Part shown: positions 47,095 through 58,527 of the stretch, one piece after another
How positions within the stretch are numbered: the stretch's first letter is position 1
Layout: each line of letters begins with the position of its first letter
Source of the DNA: Betaproteobacteria bacterium
GTDB taxonomy: Bacteria; Pseudomonadota; Gammaproteobacteria; Burkholderiales; Rhodocyclaceae
Length of the DNA stretch: 64,000 nt
Direction of reading: 5' to 3'
Assembly (NCBI GenBank): GCA_016194935.1
Contig: JACQAO010000022.1
Location: 1 to 64,000, forward strand
Notes under the pieces: generated by a model
What the model was told of the DNA's origin: nothing
Seen by the model: the letters and a program-made list of their open reading frames with translations, nothing else
The model's database searches: none
Program-made: the position numbers and the translations under genes

Positions 47095-47490
47095 TCACAG
47101 CACCACATACACTTCCACCAGCACCCGCTGCCACGGATTGCGGTGCTGGCGTAGCCGACCGATGCGCGCTTCGACCCGGCCACCCTGATCCATCTCGGCT
47201 GCCACTGCGCCGTTCTCGGCGCGCGGCAGATAGCCGAGCGGCTGGCCGCGCCAGTCGACGCGCACGGCATGCGGATCGTGCGGATTGCCAGGTTCGCGTT
47301 GTAGAGTCAGTTTGTCGCCGACTTTCAACGTCTCCCAGACAGCGGCGCCGGTGTGATACTGGAAACCGGCCAGCGGTGAACTTTGCACCAGGATGCGGAT
47401 GCTCTGGGCAGTTGCCGGGAGGGCAAGGCAGGCCAGCAGCAGGAACAGCCACGGGAACCGTGGCGGACGACTAATTCGCCTCGAAGGCAT
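47095..47490 (-). CDS. Exported HIRAN-domain protein
   Basis: A 131-residue protein with an N-terminal signal or anchor (FPWLFLLLACLALPATA, residues 12-28) followed by a HIRAN-type domain: SPLAGFQYHTG…GDKLTLQREPGNPHDPHAVRV…LGYLPRAENG. HIRAN domains normally bind DNA ends or stalled forks in helicases, so an exported stand-alone copy is unexpected. ATG 47490 lies inside the yraN 3' end (20-bp overlap). Confidence 0.8.
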   Translation of the reverse strand: MPSRRISRPPRFPWLFLLLACLALPATAQSIRILVQSSPLAGFQYHTGAAVWETLKVGDKLTLQREPGNPHDPHAVRVDWRGQPLGYLPRAENGAVAAEMDQGGRVEARIGRLRQHRNPWQRVLVEVYVVL

Positions 47491-47845
47491 TCTGAACCCA
47501 TTCAATGCTGGCTTCATCCAGGCCATCCAGCAGCACAGCGTCGAAGCGGCATGGCTGCTCGCGTTTACCGGCCAGGTAAAGTCGTGCAGCAAGAATCAGG
47601 CGGCGTTGCTTGGCGCTGGTGATGCTGGCGCCGGCGCCGCCGAAACCGCCGTGTCGGCGCAAGCGCACTTCGACGAAGACGAGGCTATCGCGGTCTACGC
47701 AAATCAAGTCAATCTCGCCGCCGCGCACCCGCCAGTTGCGTTCCAGCACGCGCAAGCCTTGGCGCGTGAGAAAGATCGCGGCGAGCGATTCCGCGCTGAC
47801 GCCTGCGGCAAGCTTATCGTCCCGGTTCGGCAGTTTTACTTGCAT
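47471..47845 (-). CDS. yraN: YraN/UPF0102-family protein
   Basis: A 124-residue endonuclease-fold protein: AESLAAIFLTRQGLRVLERNWRVRGGEIDLICVDRDSLVFVEVRLR holds the PD-(D/E)xK-like core (GEIDLI and VFVEV). The lysine usually following VEV is Arg here (VEVRLR). The function is unknown. Start at ATG 47845. It is divergent from rsmI, a conserved neighbourhood. Confidence 0.9.
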   Translation of the reverse strand: MQVKLPNRDDKLAAGVSAESLAAIFLTRQGLRVLERNWRVRGGEIDLICVDRDSLVFVEVRLRRHGGFGGAGASITSAKQRRLILAARLYLAGKREQPCRFDAVLLDGLDEASIEWVQNAFEAN

Positions 47846-47907
47846 GACGAAGCGGCGAGCCGGACAATGCACAGTCGATAGCGGTGACGGGACACAAGGT
47901 GCAGGAC

Positions 47908-48768
47908 ATGGACGGGCAGACCATTAATAAGACGCCAGCATTATATGTGGTGGCTACGCCGCTGGGGAATCTCGCCGACATCAGCTTGCGCGCCCTCGAA
48001 CTGTTGCGCGCCGTCGATGCCATTGCCTGCGAGGATACCCGCCACACCCGCCGCCTGCTGGATCATTACGAGATTCGTGCACCATTGTTTGCGCTGCATG
48101 AGCATAACGAGGCGGGCGCGGCGCACAAGCTGATCGGTTTGCTGGCCGCCGGCAAGCGTGTGGCGCTGGTCTCCGATGCCGGCACCCCTGGTGTTTCCGA
48201 CCCCGGCGCACGCGCAGTCGCCGCAGTGCGTGCAGCGGGCTACCCGGTGATTCCGCTGCCCGGCGCGAATGCCGCAATTGCTGCGCTGTCGGCGGCGGGA
48301 TTGACCGATCCGCAGTTTTTGTTCGTGGGTTTTCTGCCGGCCAAGACCGCAGCGCGGCGTGAAAAAATCGAGTCGCTCAAGTCCACCCCGGCGGTGCTGG
48401 TGTTCTACGAAGCGCCGCATCGCATCGTCGACACTATCGCCGATCTGGCCGAATTGCTGGAGCCGCAGCGCACGCTGGTGGTGGCGCGGGAACTGACCAA
48501 GCTGTTCGAGCAGATCGCCAACATGCCGCTGGTCGAAGCGCCGGCCTGGCTGGCCGCCGACCCGAACCGGCAGCGCGGCGAGTTCGTCCTGCTGGTTTCC
48601 GCCGCGCCGCCGGCAGAGGGCCTGCCTGCCGATGTCTTGCGCGTCCTCAAGTTATTGCTGGCCGAGCTGCCATTGAAGCAGGCGGTCAAACTCGCGGCGG
48701 AGATTAGCGGCACGCCGAAGAATGCGCTATACGATCAGGCACTGGCGTGGAAGGAGGGGAAGTTATAA
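47908..48768 (+). CDS. rsmI: 16S rRNA (cytidine1402-2'-O)-methyltransferase
   Basis: A 286-residue tetrapyrrole-methylase-fold enzyme: ALYVVATPLGNLADISLRAL, EDTRHTRRLL, VSDAGTPGVSDPG and FYEAPHR. It methylates the 2'-O of C1402 in 16S rRNA. Start ATG 47908 gives the same length as E. coli RsmI; an in-frame GTG at 47884 is possible. It is divergent from yraN across a short region. pyrC starts 9 bp after its stop. Confidence 0.94.
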   Translation: MDGQTINKTPALYVVATPLGNLADISLRALELLRAVDAIACEDTRHTRRLLDHYEIRAPLFALHEHNEAGAAHKLIGLLAAGKRVALVSDAGTPGVSDPGARAVAAVRAAGYPVIPLPGANAAIAALSAAGLTDPQFLFVGFLPAKTAARREKIESLKSTPAVLVFYEAPHRIVDTIADLAELLEPQRTLVVARELTKLFEQIANMPLVEAPAWLAADPNRQRGEFVLLVSAAPPAEGLPADVLRVLKLLLAELPLKQAVKLAAEISGTPKNALYDQALAWKEGKL

Positions 48769-48777
48769 TCCCGCATT

Positions 48778-49839
48778 ATGCAAACTCTGACCAAGACGCT
48801 GACCAAGACTCTGACCTTCGCGCGTCCCGACGACTGGCATCTGCATCTGCGCGATGGCGCGGCTTTGGCGGCAGTGTTGCCGGACACGGCGCGGCGTTTT
48901 GGTCGCGCGATCATCATGCCCAACCTGAAACCGCCGGTGACCACGGTGCCGCAGGCGGCTGCGTATCGCGCGCGGATACTTGCCGCGCTGCCCGCCGGTC
49001 TGCGCTTCGAGCCGCTGATGACGCTGTATCTCACCGACGACACTGTACCGGCGGAAATCGACGCCGCGCACGCCAGCGATTTTGTGCATGCGGTGAAACT
49101 CTACCCGGCGGGGGCCACCACCAATTCCGCTGCCGGTGTCACCGATCTCGCCAAATGCCGCGCTGTTCTGGCGCGCATGGAAGCGCTGGGACTGCCGCTG
49201 CTGATACATGGCGAGGCGACTGATGCGACGGTCGACGTGTTCGACCGCGAAGCAGTGTTCATCGAGCGCACGCTGACGCCCTTGCTCAAGGATTTTCCGG
49301 CCCTGCGGCTGGTCTTCGAACACATCACCACCCGCGAGGCGGTGCAGTTCGTGCTGGCGGCTGGCGCCAATGTCGCAGCTACCATCACCGCTCACCATCT
49401 GCTGCTCAATCGCAATGATTTGTTCACCGGTGGCATCCGTCCGCATCATTACTGCCTGCCGGTGCTGAAGCGTGAGGCGCATCGGCTGGCCTTGGTCGAT
49501 GCGGCCATTTCCGGCAACCCGAAATTTTTTCTCGGCACCGATTCCGCGCCGCACGCCAGAAGCGCCAAGGAGCATGCTTGCGGCTGTGCCGGCTGCTATA
49601 CGGCGCATGCCGGCATCGAATTGTATGCCGAGGCCTTCGAGACAGCCGGTGCGCTGGAGCGACTGGAAGCTTTCGCCAGTTTTTACGGCGCCGATTTCTA
49701 CCGCCTGCCGCGCAACACCGAACAGATCACCCTGCGCAAGGAAAGCTGGTTAGTTCCAAGCATCCTGCCGTATCTCGAAGACGATGTGCTGGCGCCGCTG
49801 CGCGCCGGCGAAACGATTGCATGGAGGATATTGTCATGA
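48778..49839 (+). CDS. pyrC: Dihydroorotase (class II)
   Basis: A 353-residue zinc enzyme: [10 protein letters not shown] (21-27 core HLHLRDG), the carbamylated Lys in [14 protein letters not shown], histidine ligands in HGE and HHLL, and GTDSAPH. It closes carbamoyl-aspartate to dihydroorotate in pyrimidine synthesis. The first residues repeat ([11 protein letters not shown]) because of a 12-bp tandem repeat at about 48782-48812. The stop overlaps the lipoprotein start by 4 bp. Confidence 0.95.
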   Translation: MQTLTKTLTKTLTFARPDDWHLHLRDGAALAAVLPDTARRFGRAIIMPNLKPPVTTVPQAAAYRARILAALPAGLRFEPLMTLYLTDDTVPAEIDAAHASDFVHAVKLYPAGATTNSAAGVTDLAKCRAVLARMEALGLPLLIHGEATDATVDVFDREAVFIERTLTPLLKDFPALRLVFEHITTREAVQFVLAAGANVAATITAHHLLLNRNDLFTGGIRPHHYCLPVLKREAHRLALVDAAISGNPKFFLGTDSAPHARSAKEHACGCAGCYTAHAGIELYAEAFETAGALERLEAFASFYGADFYRLPRNTEQITLRKESWLVPSILPYLEDDVLAPLRAGETIAWRILS

Positions 49840-50288
49840 AATTGGCGAAAAATATTTTGTCCGCTGTTGGGTTGGCTGCACTGCTGACACAGCTCCCCGC
49901 TTGCGGCAGCAGCGACGCGGCATCCTATGTGATCAGCACGCCTTCCCACAGCTTGTCCCTGTTGCGCGAGAAACAATTTGTCTGGGACAGCGCATGGGAT
50001 GTGTCACTGGTAACCTCGAATAATCCCGAATGCATGCGCCGCCACAAGCTCCAGCCGGCGCCGGACGGCGAGTTCAAGGCTGAACTGTACCGTTCGCTGG
50101 AAGGCAACTACATCCTCAAGCAGGGCAACAACTGGTATGTCACCGAGACCCGGAAATGCCGCTTGCAGCAGTTCAAGGAGCCTCCGCGCGAACCGGGCAA
50201 TCTGCTGGGCAGTTTCGAGATCAAGGACGACATGCTGCAATTTGTTCCCGCCGCCAATCCCCCGGCGACCACAGCGCCAGCCGGTTAA
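49836..50288 (+). CDS. Small lipoprotein of unknown function
   Basis: A 150-residue protein with a lipoprotein signal peptide ending LPACGS (Cys23) and a beta-rich, basic mature domain. ATG overlaps the pyrC stop (ATGA). The domain family is not recognised. It precedes the DUF3025 gene by 3 bp, so all three may be one transcript. Confidence 0.75.
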   Translation: MKLAKNILSAVGLAALLTQLPACGSSDAASYVISTPSHSLSLLREKQFVWDSAWDVSLVTSNNPECMRRHKLQPAPDGEFKAELYRSLEGNYILKQGNNWYVTETRKCRLQQFKEPPREPGNLLGSFEIKDDMLQFVPAANPPATTAPAG

Positions 50289-50291
50289 CCA

Positions 50292-51119
50292 GTGCTGAAG
50301 ATGTTCGCCGCGCAGCCTTTGTATGCGCCGTTACTGGCGAGTCTGGCGGATTCACTGGAAGATGCCGGCGCGCCTCCGCACCATCAATTGCTGAATGATC
50401 TGGCCGCAGCACGCGGCATTCGCAGCGGCGGCGGCGCGCCCATCCGTTTTGTGGTTCCCGGCAACAGTGGCATGCCCTACGAAGAGCGCACCTATTGGCT
50501 GGGTGAAGTGGCAACGCGGCCGGGCAACTGGCACGATGCTTTCAACGCGCTGATCTGGCTGACCTACCCGTTGACCAAGGCGGCGCTGAATAACCGCCAT
50601 CATTGCGCCCTGAGTCGCGCCCTGAGCGAGCAGCGTAGCGACGGAAACACAGGGCGCGGCCCGCTCCGCGATGCGCTGACCCAGTTTGACGAATGCGGCG
50701 TGGCGGTGGTGTCCACGCGCCTGGATTGGTGGGACGACATACGCGCGCATCGCTGGCAAAAGGTGTTCTGGACGCAGCGCGCCGAGGTGCAGCGCGACCT
50801 GAAAGTTTTCGTCTTCGGCCACGCCAGCCTCGACCTGCTGCGCACGCCGCATATCGGCCTGTGCGGCAAGGCGCTGTTTGTGCACATCGACGAAACATGG
50901 CTGACACAACCGGCGGCGGCGCAACTGGCCGATGTCGACCGGCGCATGGCGCAGCGTTTCTCCGGTGACCTGTGCGCTTACAGTCGTCCGCGCGACTTTC
51001 ATCCCCTGCCTTTGCTGGGCATCCCCGGCGTCACGCCGGACAATGCGTTCCCGGCGTATTACGAAGACACGCGGCAGTTCAGACCTTTGCGGTGCGTCAC
51101 TGCGGAGCCGGTTTCCTGA
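50292..51119 (+). CDS. DUF3025-family protein
   Basis: A 275-residue soluble protein with a GTG start. WHDAFNALIWLTYPLTKAALNNRHH and FGHASLDLL…HIGLCGKAL are typical of DUF3025, a family without known function that is widespread in beta- and gammaproteobacteria. It is the last gene of the pyrC run and converges on the dsrE-like gene. Confidence 0.85.
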   Translation: MLKMFAAQPLYAPLLASLADSLEDAGAPPHHQLLNDLAAARGIRSGGGAPIRFVVPGNSGMPYEERTYWLGEVATRPGNWHDAFNALIWLTYPLTKAALNNRHHCALSRALSEQRSDGNTGRGPLRDALTQFDECGVAVVSTRLDWWDDIRAHRWQKVFWTQRAEVQRDLKVFVFGHASLDLLRTPHIGLCGKALFVHIDETWLTQPAAAQLADVDRRMAQRFSGDLCAYSRPRDFHPLPLLGIPGVTPDNAFPAYYEDTRQFRPLRCVTAEPVS

Positions 51120-51150
51120 GTCTTGTGCATAGAATATTGAACATTTAAAA

Positions 51151-51609
51151 CTAGGGGCGAACATAGGCGTAGCCTTCCGCCTGCCTGCGCATGATCTCGG
51201 GGACGCCGGACTTTACGTAGTCTATGCGCGGCAGCATGTCCTCCTGCTTGAGTTGGGTTTTCTGCATGGTGTTTTCACAGGCGACAACGCGAACTCCGTT
51301 TTCCATGGCTTCCGCCACCCGCCCTCCAACCAGCGAATCCAGCTTGAGCATGGGCAGGCCGGGGCCATACGCGACGATCTCGATATCGACCTTGTCCTTG
51401 CCTAGATCCTCCTGGACATTCTCCGCGTTGTTCAAGGCGAGCGCCCATTTTTTTGGATCGTTGTCGCTTACTTGAATCACCAGTTTTTGCTTCCCCGCCG
51501 CAGCGCTGACGCCACGGCCTGCTTGCAGGGTGTCCGCGCCTGCGGGTGCGGAAAGGGTAATGCCGGCGCAGGTCAGCGCCAGCAGAGCGTAAAATTGCGT
51601 GGTTTTCAT
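51151..51609 (-). CDS. Exported DsrE-family protein A
   Basis: A 152-residue protein with a signal peptide (1-25, ending GADT) and a DsrE/TusD-like alpha/beta domain: KLVIQVSDNDPKKWALALNNAENV…VDIEIVAYGPGL and RVVACENTM with Cys111, the position of the sulfur-carrying cysteine in DsrE/TusD. It is divergent from the two-component system across 193 bp. The start at 51609 is chosen because the signal peptide begins there. A periplasmic role in sulfur or redox chemistry is plausible but not shown. Confidence 0.85.
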   Translation of the reverse strand: MKTTQFYALLALTCAGITLSAPAGADTLQAGRGVSAAAGKQKLVIQVSDNDPKKWALALNNAENVQEDLGKDKVDIEIVAYGPGLPMLKLDSLVGGRVAEAMENGVRVVACENTMQKTQLKQEDMLPRIDYVKSGVPEIMRRQAEGYAYVRP

Positions 51610-51802
51610 TATGCCTCCTTGGGATGTTGGCTGACCGGTACGGCCCTCGGCCATATTCCGGATTATCCGACCATTCAACTATCCCGCTACAACCGCGCCA
51701 AGAGAAGGTTGCTTATCGCAGCAATTTAGTTAAATCCTGGCAGTCGTGACTGTGCATTTGCACAGTTTCAGTCTGCACATACCAGTGTATGCTTGAGACG
51801 CC

Positions 51803-53152
51803 ATGCCGCGACTCCCGTTTATTTACCAACTCTCCCTCGCGCCTGCCGCGATCATCGCCTTACTCACGGGCTTGATTGTTTTTACCCTGCTTCAATTAGC
51901 CCATATCCGCCATGAGAACGAAGTCGTCCAGCAGTGGATCAGAATCACCGATCGTCTGCATATCGCCATCGCTGCCGGATACCGGCTACAGGACGCTGAT
52001 GAGCGCTCTGTTGATGGCATATCTCGACCCGCCAAAGAAGAACAGGCAGTGATTTTTTCCGAAAATCTGCTCTACCCCGAAGTCATTTACAAGACGCCGC
52101 CCGAACTGCAAACGCGCATTCGCCAAAGCGTCAGCGAGATTGGCGCCAGCCCGAGTGCCGCGTCTGCCCAGGCGGCATTGCGTGCGCTGATGCCTGGCCT
52201 CGAAGCGCTGGACAATGCATTCTGGGAGCAAAAACGCGCTGCCTATGCCAACTACTATACGAAACTGAATAGCGTCATCGCCCGTCTGGCTGAAGTCTCG
52301 CTGTACGCGCTGCTTGCCTGCATTGCGCTGGCAATCGTCCTGTCCGCCGCCACGTTGCGTTCGGTGCGACGGCGTCTTGGCGCGCTCGCCGAGTATGCCC
52401 GGGATGTTTGCAACGGCAAACTTGTTCCCATTACTTCGCCCCCGGTGGTACGCGACGAACTCGACGCGCTAACCGCCGGCCTCGCCGCCATGACGCAACG
52501 TCTGATCCATGTGGTTGCGGCGGAAAATCTTCTGCAAGGCGCGGAACAGGAGCGCAAGCGCATCGCATTGGATCTTCACGACCAGGTGCTTGCCGATTTA
52601 ACCGCCTTATCCAGAAACCTTGAAGCCGCCGAGAGCACGGACACTCTCCAGCGGACTGAGCGATACGCGCGCTTACACTCGGATTTAACCCTGCTGGCCA
52701 CCGACATTCGCCGGGTCATCGACGATTTGCATCCGCAAACCCTGGACATTCTCGGCCTGGAAGCCGCTACCCGCTCCTTCATCCAGCGTCAGGCCGGCGA
52801 CTCCCGGCAGTGGGCCGTCCGGCTGGACAGCGATGCGGAGCGCGCCCTGAGCGAATTTCAGCGGGTCAATCTATTCCGCATTCTGTGCGAAGCCATTACC
52901 AACGTGTTGCGCCATTCCGATGCCTCGGCGTGCGTGATCGCGTTGCGCACCCTGGATGATCGGCTGGTGCTGACAGTAGAAGACAATGGCGCGGGCATCC
53001 CTGACGCGAATCCAGGCAGGGGAGACGGCCACGGTCTGTCGAATATCCGCGAACGAGCGCTGTCCATGGGAGGCGTCTTCACCTTCGGCTTGTCCTCACA
53101 GGGCCGGGGAGCGCGGCTGGAACTCAGCCTGCCGCTTGCTTCGGCGCGTTAG
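51803..53152 (+). CDS. Membrane sensor histidine kinase (HisKA_3, NarX/DegS type)
   Basis: A 449-residue kinase: TM1 (about 8-32), a periplasmic helical sensor (33-160), TM2 (about 168-190), a HAMP-like linker, then HisKA_3 with His259 in IALDLHDQVLADL and a HATPase with NVLRHSD, DNGAGI and GHGLSNIRERA. It phosphorylates the LuxR-type regulator encoded 12 bp downstream. The signal is unknown; the exported DsrE proteins on both sides suggest something periplasmic, possibly a sulfur compound. Confidence 0.9.
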   Translation: MPRLPFIYQLSLAPAAIIALLTGLIVFTLLQLAHIRHENEVVQQWIRITDRLHIAIAAGYRLQDADERSVDGISRPAKEEQAVIFSENLLYPEVIYKTPPELQTRIRQSVSEIGASPSAASAQAALRALMPGLEALDNAFWEQKRAAYANYYTKLNSVIARLAEVSLYALLACIALAIVLSAATLRSVRRRLGALAEYARDVCNGKLVPITSPPVVRDELDALTAGLAAMTQRLIHVVAAENLLQGAEQERKRIALDLHDQVLADLTALSRNLEAAESTDTLQRTERYARLHSDLTLLATDIRRVIDDLHPQTLDILGLEAATRSFIQRQAGDSRQWAVRLDSDAERALSEFQRVNLFRILCEAITNVLRHSDASACVIALRTLDDRLVLTVEDNGAGIPDANPGRGDGHGLSNIRERALSMGGVFTFGLSSQGRGARLELSLPLASAR

Positions 53153-53164
53153 CAGAGAATCGGC

Positions 53165-53890
53165 ATGAATCGAAAACAGACCCTGATTATCGCGGACGAC
53201 AATCCGCGCGAACGAAATTTTCTGGGCGAAATTTTTGCCGCGCAAACGCCCGTACAAGCTGAGGACGGCGCCGAGGCTCTGGCGTTGTGCGATGGCGTCG
53301 AACAGCCCTGGCTGATTACCGATATCCAGATGCCCAAAATGAACGGTATCGAGTTGGCTCATTTGCTATGGGCGCGGCAGCCGGATGCCCGCATCGTGTT
53401 CTGGACCCAATACGATGATGAAATGTATGTGCGCGCCCTGGCCGGAATTATTCCCCCGGAAACCGTTTACGGCTATGTCCTGAAAAACAACCCGACGACG
53501 GTGCTGGAAAAAGCGGCTGCGGCGGTTTTCGCCGATTGCCAATGCTGGATAGATCCGCAAGTCCGTCCGGTGCAGGCGCGCACGCATCGGCACAACGCGT
53601 CGATTAGCGACGCGGAATTCGAGGTGCTGATCGATATTGCCCTGGGTCTCACCGACAACGCCATTGCCCGGCGCCGCTACCTTTCCCGGCGCGGCGTCCA
53701 GAATCGGCTGCAATCTCTTTACGCCAAGCTGGGTACCAGCCTGGGCGAACCGGCAGGCGGCGGAGATACGATCAACCCGCGTGCGCGCGCCGTCGCTCTT
53801 GCCTTGCTGCGAGGTCTGATCAATGCCTTTGAACTGGATAAAGAAGAAGAAAAGTTGCGTGCCTGGCTGGATTCTCCGCGCGGCCGTTAA
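53165..53890 (+). CDS. LuxR/NarL-type response regulator
   Basis: A 241-residue protein: receiver domain with DD (11-12) and phosphoacceptor Asp53 (LITDIQMPKMNG), and a C-terminal helix-turn-helix (FEVLIDIALGLTDNAIARRRYLSRRGVQNRLQSLYAKLG). A 40-residue basic/acidic tail follows the helix-turn-helix and is longer than usual. It is the partner of the upstream kinase, and the likely target is the dsrE-like gene 53 bp downstream and/or the one at 51151-51609. Confidence 0.9.
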   Translation: MNRKQTLIIADDNPRERNFLGEIFAAQTPVQAEDGAEALALCDGVEQPWLITDIQMPKMNGIELAHLLWARQPDARIVFWTQYDDEMYVRALAGIIPPETVYGYVLKNNPTTVLEKAAAAVFADCQCWIDPQVRPVQARTHRHNASISDAEFEVLIDIALGLTDNAIARRRYLSRRGVQNRLQSLYAKLGTSLGEPAGGGDTINPRARAVALALLRGLINAFELDKEEEKLRAWLDSPRGR

Positions 53891-53943
53891 CCGTCAAATC
53901 GTCAAACCAGGAAATCGGTAATCCGCTATCGGGAGACTGACAC

Positions 53944-54438
53944 ATGAAAAAAATCTTTATGCTGGTCGCAGCGCTAACAATTGCCGGTAGCGCGGCAGCG
54001 AATGAAGCGGCAGCGCCCTACGGCAGCGCCAGGCTGAATACTGCGCAACGTCCGGTATTGAATACCGTGTTCGATGTCAGCTACGACGATCCGCAAAAAC
54101 TTGCGATCCTCTACGATTTCATCGTGCATACAAAAGCCGTCACCCGCGGGAAAATCGTCGTAGTCAGCCACGGCCCGGAACTCAAGGCGTTTGCCAAGGA
54201 AAATTACGCGCGCTATCGGGTCATCGTGGACAAGTTCGCCACCCTGACCAGCCAGGGCGTTGCTTTCCATATGTGCGGCAATGCCCTGAAAGTGGCAGGC
54301 TATGCTCCGCAAGACATGCATGGCTTTATTACAGTGGTGCCGTCCGGTTTTGCAGACATTGCGTATTACGAGTACAAGGGCTACCAGTACATCAACCCCA
54401 CGCCGCTATCCACCAAGGATATCCGCCAGGCTGAGTAA
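53944..54438 (+). CDS. Exported DsrE-family protein B
   Basis: A 164-residue protein with a signal peptide (1-19, ending SAAAN) and a DsrE-type domain: VFDVSYDDPQKLAILYDFIVHTKAV…IVVVSHGPELKAF and VAFHMCGNALKV with Cys111, then the PSGFADIAYYEYKGYQYI tail typical of exported DsrE proteins. It follows the response regulator by 53 bp in the same direction and is probably in its regulon. Confidence 0.87.
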   Translation: MKKIFMLVAALTIAGSAAANEAAAPYGSARLNTAQRPVLNTVFDVSYDDPQKLAILYDFIVHTKAVTRGKIVVVSHGPELKAFAKENYARYRVIVDKFATLTSQGVAFHMCGNALKVAGYAPQDMHGFITVVPSGFADIAYYEYKGYQYINPTPLSTKDIRQAE

Positions 54439-54462
54439 GCGGCATTGATGAATAGCCAGCCG

Positions 54463-57104
<2,642 letters not shown>

Positions 57105-57179
57105 TAGAAAGCCCATCCACTCTGACCCCGAACGCTCCTCTTTCTTGGCTTTAATCGAGTCGTCGCATATGGCTTTACA

Positions 57180-57198
57180 TGCCCCATTATATAGGGCA
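57180..57198. promoter_or_regulatory. Dyad upstream of tumE, probable operator
   Basis: TGCCC and GGGCA arms (57180-57184 and 57194-57198) flank an AT-rich centre (CATTATATA) that can also serve as a -10 region. It ends three bases before the first tumE start codon. The winged-helix antitoxin TumA would be the natural repressor. Confidence 0.5.
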
Positions 57199-57200
57199 TC

Positions 57201-57494
57201 ATGCACCCCATGAAGGCAACGCCCATTCAGCGACTGAAGCAAGCGTATGCAGGCGGAATGGTGGAGATCAATATCTGGCGCGTATCCGATCCGGTGCGGC
57301 CTTGTGTCCATGGCTACAAGTACCGGCTGGTCTATGTGGTGGGTGGTGCGCGTGTACTCGGCTACGATAATGAGCGCGGCAAGGGCGATCATCGTCACGC
57401 GGGCGATGCGGAGCTTCCGTACGTATTCATCGATGTGACCACGCTGCTTGCTGATTTCTGGCGCGACGTGGCGGAAACAGGAGGCGAAAAATGA
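57201..57494 (+). CDS. TumE-type toxin (DUF6516)
   Basis: A 97-residue protein with INIWRVSDPVRPCVHGYKYRLVYVVGGARVLGYDNERGKGDHRH and a C-terminal DVTTLLADFWRDV, which fit TumE proteins of the TumE-TumA toxin-antitoxin type. ATG 57201 or 57210 could be the start. The stop overlaps the antitoxin ATG by 4 bp, so the two are coupled. Confidence 0.85.
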   Translation: MHPMKATPIQRLKQAYAGGMVEINIWRVSDPVRPCVHGYKYRLVYVVGGARVLGYDNERGKGDHRHAGDAELPYVFIDVTTLLADFWRDVAETGGEK

Positions 57495-57856
57495 GACTGG
57501 AAATTCGAGTGGGGGAGTCCGTTGAGTTCATGATGGCCCGCTCCCTCGAGCATGCTCGCCAGGTCGACGCGGGCGAGGACGTCGATCCGCTCTGTGGTGT
57601 CGGCTTCGAGACCATGACGCAATTCGGCGCGGTATTCACCCCGAAACGCTGGGAGTTGGTCGAGTTCCTGAAAACTGCAGGCCCCATGACTATCTACGCG
57701 CTCGCCAAACGGCTTTCGCGCCACTATCGCAACGTGCACAAGGATGTGACGGCGCTGATCGAATGGATGGTGATCGAGAAGGACGAATCGGGTAAGGTCT
57801 TCGTGCCTTGGGACGAAATCGACGTGCGCTGGCCGCTGGTCAAGCAGGCGGCATAA
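57491..57856 (+). CDS. TumA-type antitoxin / winged-helix regulator
   Basis: A 121-residue protein: an N-terminal toxin-binding part (about 1-45) and a winged helix-turn-helix (KRWELVEFLKTAGPMTIYALAKRLSRHYRNVHKDVTALIEWMVIEKDE). It should neutralise TumE and repress the pair by binding the dyad at 57180-57198. Toxin-first gene order. Followed by 230 bp before rnpB. Confidence 0.85.
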   Translation: MRLEIRVGESVEFMMARSLEHARQVDAGEDVDPLCGVGFETMTQFGAVFTPKRWELVEFLKTAGPMTIYALAKRLSRHYRNVHKDVTALIEWMVIEKDESGKVFVPWDEIDVRWPLVKQAA

Positions 57857-57956
57857 GATTAAAGGCTCCTAATCTTCACGGCGAGTACGCGACTGTTATC
57901 TCCGCTAAGGAAGCGTCGAATGTGGTCTCTCTCGCTAACCCATCATTCAATACGGA

Positions 57957-57979
57957 CTGGCGCGATAAAGCCGCGCCAG
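57957..57979. terminator. Hairpin downstream of the TumE/TumA pair
   Basis: CTGGCGCG-ATAAAGC-CGCGCCAG is a perfect 8-bp GC-rich stem about 100 bases after tumA. It lacks an immediate T-tract (TTTT appears only at 58001-58005), so a terminator role is possible but unproven. Confidence 0.4.
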
Positions 57980-58073
57980 CCGGTTAATTCATTCGATGGG
58001 GCTTTTCATGTTGATGTTGTACTGACGCATATTCTGCCGGACTCATTGCCGATATTCCCCGCCAGGTAACAGG

Positions 58074-58079
58074 TACAAT
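58074..58079 (+). promoter_or_regulatory. -10 element of rnpB
   Basis: TACAAT ends seven bases before the expected 5' end of RNase P RNA at 58087. A -35 element with normal spacing is not obvious; TTGCCG at 58046-58051 is spaced too far (22 bases). Confidence 0.45.
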
Positions 58080-58086
58080 CCATCCC

Positions 58087-58456
58087 GGAAGTCTGCCAGG
58101 CAGCCGCTGTGAGCGCAAGCTCATGGAGGAAAGTCCGGGCCCCGCAGAGCAGGATGCCGGCTAACGGCCGGGCGTTATAAGTTGCGGCGAAAGCTACAAC
58201 CCAAGGCGACGGAAAGTGCAACAGAAAGATACCGCCGATGGCCGCAAGGCACAGGCAAGGGTGAAATGGCGAGGTAAGAGCTCACCGCGGACGTGGCAAC
58301 ACGGACGGCACGGCAAACCCCATCCGGGGCAAGGCCAAATAGGGAAGCGATGGCGCTGCTCGCGCCGCTTCCGGGTAGGCTGCTAGAGCCCGCCGGTAAC
58401 GGCGGGCCCAGAGGAATGGCTGCCCACGACAGAACCCGGCTTATCGGCGGACTTCC
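58087..58456 (+). ncRNA. rnpB: RNase P RNA, bacterial type A
   Basis: About 370 nt. The ends pair (GGAAGTCTGCC at 58087 with GGCGGACTTCC at 58446-58456). Inside are the universal GAGGAAAGTCCGGGC segment (58123-58137), the GAAAGTGCAACAGAAA core (about 58212-58227), AGGTAAGAGCTCACC and the terminal ACAGAACCC near 58430. It is the catalytic RNA that trims tRNA 5' ends. Long open frames through this region on both strands are fortuitous. Confidence 0.95.
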
Positions 58457-58527
58457 ACCTCCCCCAGCCCCACAGGAACGACACAAGCTGGGCAACAATC
58501 GGCTGGAAACTCGTATGAAATCCAGGC

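Noticed and set aside
57957-57979. Riboswitch or transfer-messenger-type RNA before rnpB
   Set aside because: Only one simple hairpin is visible; no conserved riboswitch core was recognised.
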